A DNA stretch of 5,472 nucleotides from Caulobacteraceae bacterium (GTDB lineage: Bacteria; Pseudomonadota; Alphaproteobacteria; Caulobacterales; Caulobacteraceae), in assembly GCA_947501315.1 (NCBI GenBank), contig CANMXH010000151.1, positions 1 to 5,472 of the forward strand. The letters run 5' to 3'. The notes below the pieces were generated by a model. That model saw nothing but the letters and a program-made list of their open reading frames with translations, was not told the DNA's origin and searched no databases. Positions within the stretch are counted from its first letter, which is position 1. Each line of letters starts with the position of its first letter. Below, piece by piece: positions 5,151 to 5,472 of the stretch. Both the position numbers and the translations under genes were made by a program.

Positions 5151-5174
5151 GGCCGGCGGATCGCTCCGCCGGCC
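5151..5174 (-). terminator. Intrinsic terminator between urcA and the M3 peptidase gene
   Basis: GGCCGGCGGA (5151-5160) and TCCGCCGGCC (5165-5174) form a perfect 10-bp stem with a 4-base loop. The A5 run at 5146-5150 becomes a U-tract immediately after the hairpin on the minus strand, so the structure is a textbook terminator for the M3 peptidase transcript, 92 bp past its stop. On the + strand it lies 23 bp after the urcA stop but lacks a following T-tract, so its use by urcA is uncertain. Confidence 0.8.
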
Positions 5175-5183
5175 ACCTTGCTG

Positions 5184-5259
5184 TTGTCGCCAACGCTCGC
5201 GACAAGGTCCCGGCCCCCTGTCCCTCAAGCAGCGAGCCGCCGCGCGGCGAGTGACAGGG
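5184..5259. repeat. Additional hairpins between the terminator and the M3 peptidase stop
   Basis: TTGTCGC (5184-5190) pairs with GCGACAA (5199-5205). CCCTGTC (5216-5222) pairs with GACAGGG (5253-5259) and encloses the perfect 12-bp palindrome CGCCGCGCGGCG (5238-5249). With the terminator, the 138-bp gap contains three stem structures in a row. They may add 3'-end stability or be a short dispersed repeat; no T-tract follows either. Confidence 0.4.
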
Positions 5260-5265
5260 ACCCAA

Positions 5266-5472
5266 TCAAGAAGTCGGGAAACCCCGCACCTTGAGCAGGG
5301 CCATCACATCCGGGTCGCGGCCCCGGAAGCGGCGATAGGCCTCGGCGCGGTCGGTGGTGTTGCCCTCGGCCAGGATGATGGCCTTGTAGCGGGCCGCGAT
5401 GTCCGGATTGAAGACGTCGCCGGACTCCTCGAAATAGGCCCAGGTGTCGGCGTCCATGACCTCTGACCAGAG
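5266..5472 (-). CDS. M3 family metallopeptidase (oligopeptidase A / Dcp type), C-terminal end (partial)
   Basis: Only the last 68 residues and the TGA stop (5266-5268) are present; the frame runs off the right edge, so the internal ATG at 5457 is not the start. It reads LWSEVMDADTWAYFEESGDV, then AARYKAIILAEGNTTDRAEA and YRRFRGRDPDVMALLKVRGF. The LWSxxxDADxxxxFxExG, the I-L-xxG segment and FRGRxPxxxxLLxxxG are the conserved end of M3 (thimet-type) zinc oligopeptidases, which in bacteria include peptidyl-dipeptidase Dcp and oligopeptidase A and degrade short peptides. The HExxH zinc site lies outside the window, so activity and subtype cannot be judged. Transcription appears to stop at the strong hairpin 92 bp downstream. 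Confidence 0.88.
   Translation of the reverse strand, partial: LWSEVMDADTWAYFEESGDVFNPDIAARYKAIILAEGNTTDRAEAYRRFRGRDPDVMALLKVRGFPTS

Overview
The window is GC-rich DNA from an alphaproteobacterium, most likely a member of the Caulobacterales (Brevundimonas/Caulobacter type). The pointers are the ffh-rpsP-rimM block, an UrcA-family secreted protein, a long Ala/Glu-rich tail on ribosomal protein S16, an alphaproteobacterial variant of the Ffh GTPase motif (TRADGDGRGG), and intergenic CCGGCATTCGCCGGG-type palindromes. The genus is an inference from gene content, not from a search.

Layout. Positions 1-85 hold the last 27 codons of a short-chain dehydrogenase that looks like enoyl-ACP reductase FabI (+). 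A two-gene + strand module follows. The first gene (159-878) encodes a cytoplasm-start protein with an IVVRGQRRR motif, a glycine-rich linker and a complete JAMM/MPN+ metal-site signature. The second (859-1386) encodes a small exported protein, overlaps the first by 20 bp and has a near-perfect Shine-Dalgarno. This module converges on a minus-strand housekeeping block read from high to low coordinates: ffh (signal recognition particle GTPase, 4279-2753), rpsP (ribosomal protein S16, 2727-2107) and rimM (16S rRNA processing factor, 1965-1438). The rpsP-rimM gap is almost entirely filled by a pair of inverted palindromic repeats.

Upstream of ffh is a 545-bp non-coding stretch (4280-4824). It carries a MITE-like element with 44-bp terminal inverted repeats (4496-4539 and 4615-4658) and a perfect 16-bp palindrome (4683-4698). 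A + strand urcA-type gene (4825-5127) follows, then a strong hairpin terminator reading on the minus strand (5151-5174). The C-terminal end of an M3-family metallopeptidase gene (5266 to beyond 5472, minus) closes the window.

Working together. ffh, rpsP and rimM are co-oriented translation and secretion housekeeping genes with short spacers, probably one transcription unit. The part that looks accessory is the JAMM protein plus its exported partner. Its codon use is less GC-biased than that of its neighbours. It sits where trmD-rplS commonly follows rimM in bacteria, and its architecture (unexported putative peptidase, translationally coupled periplasmic partner) is compatible with an effector-immunity pair. 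That function is a hypothesis; only the motif and the gene arrangement are visible.
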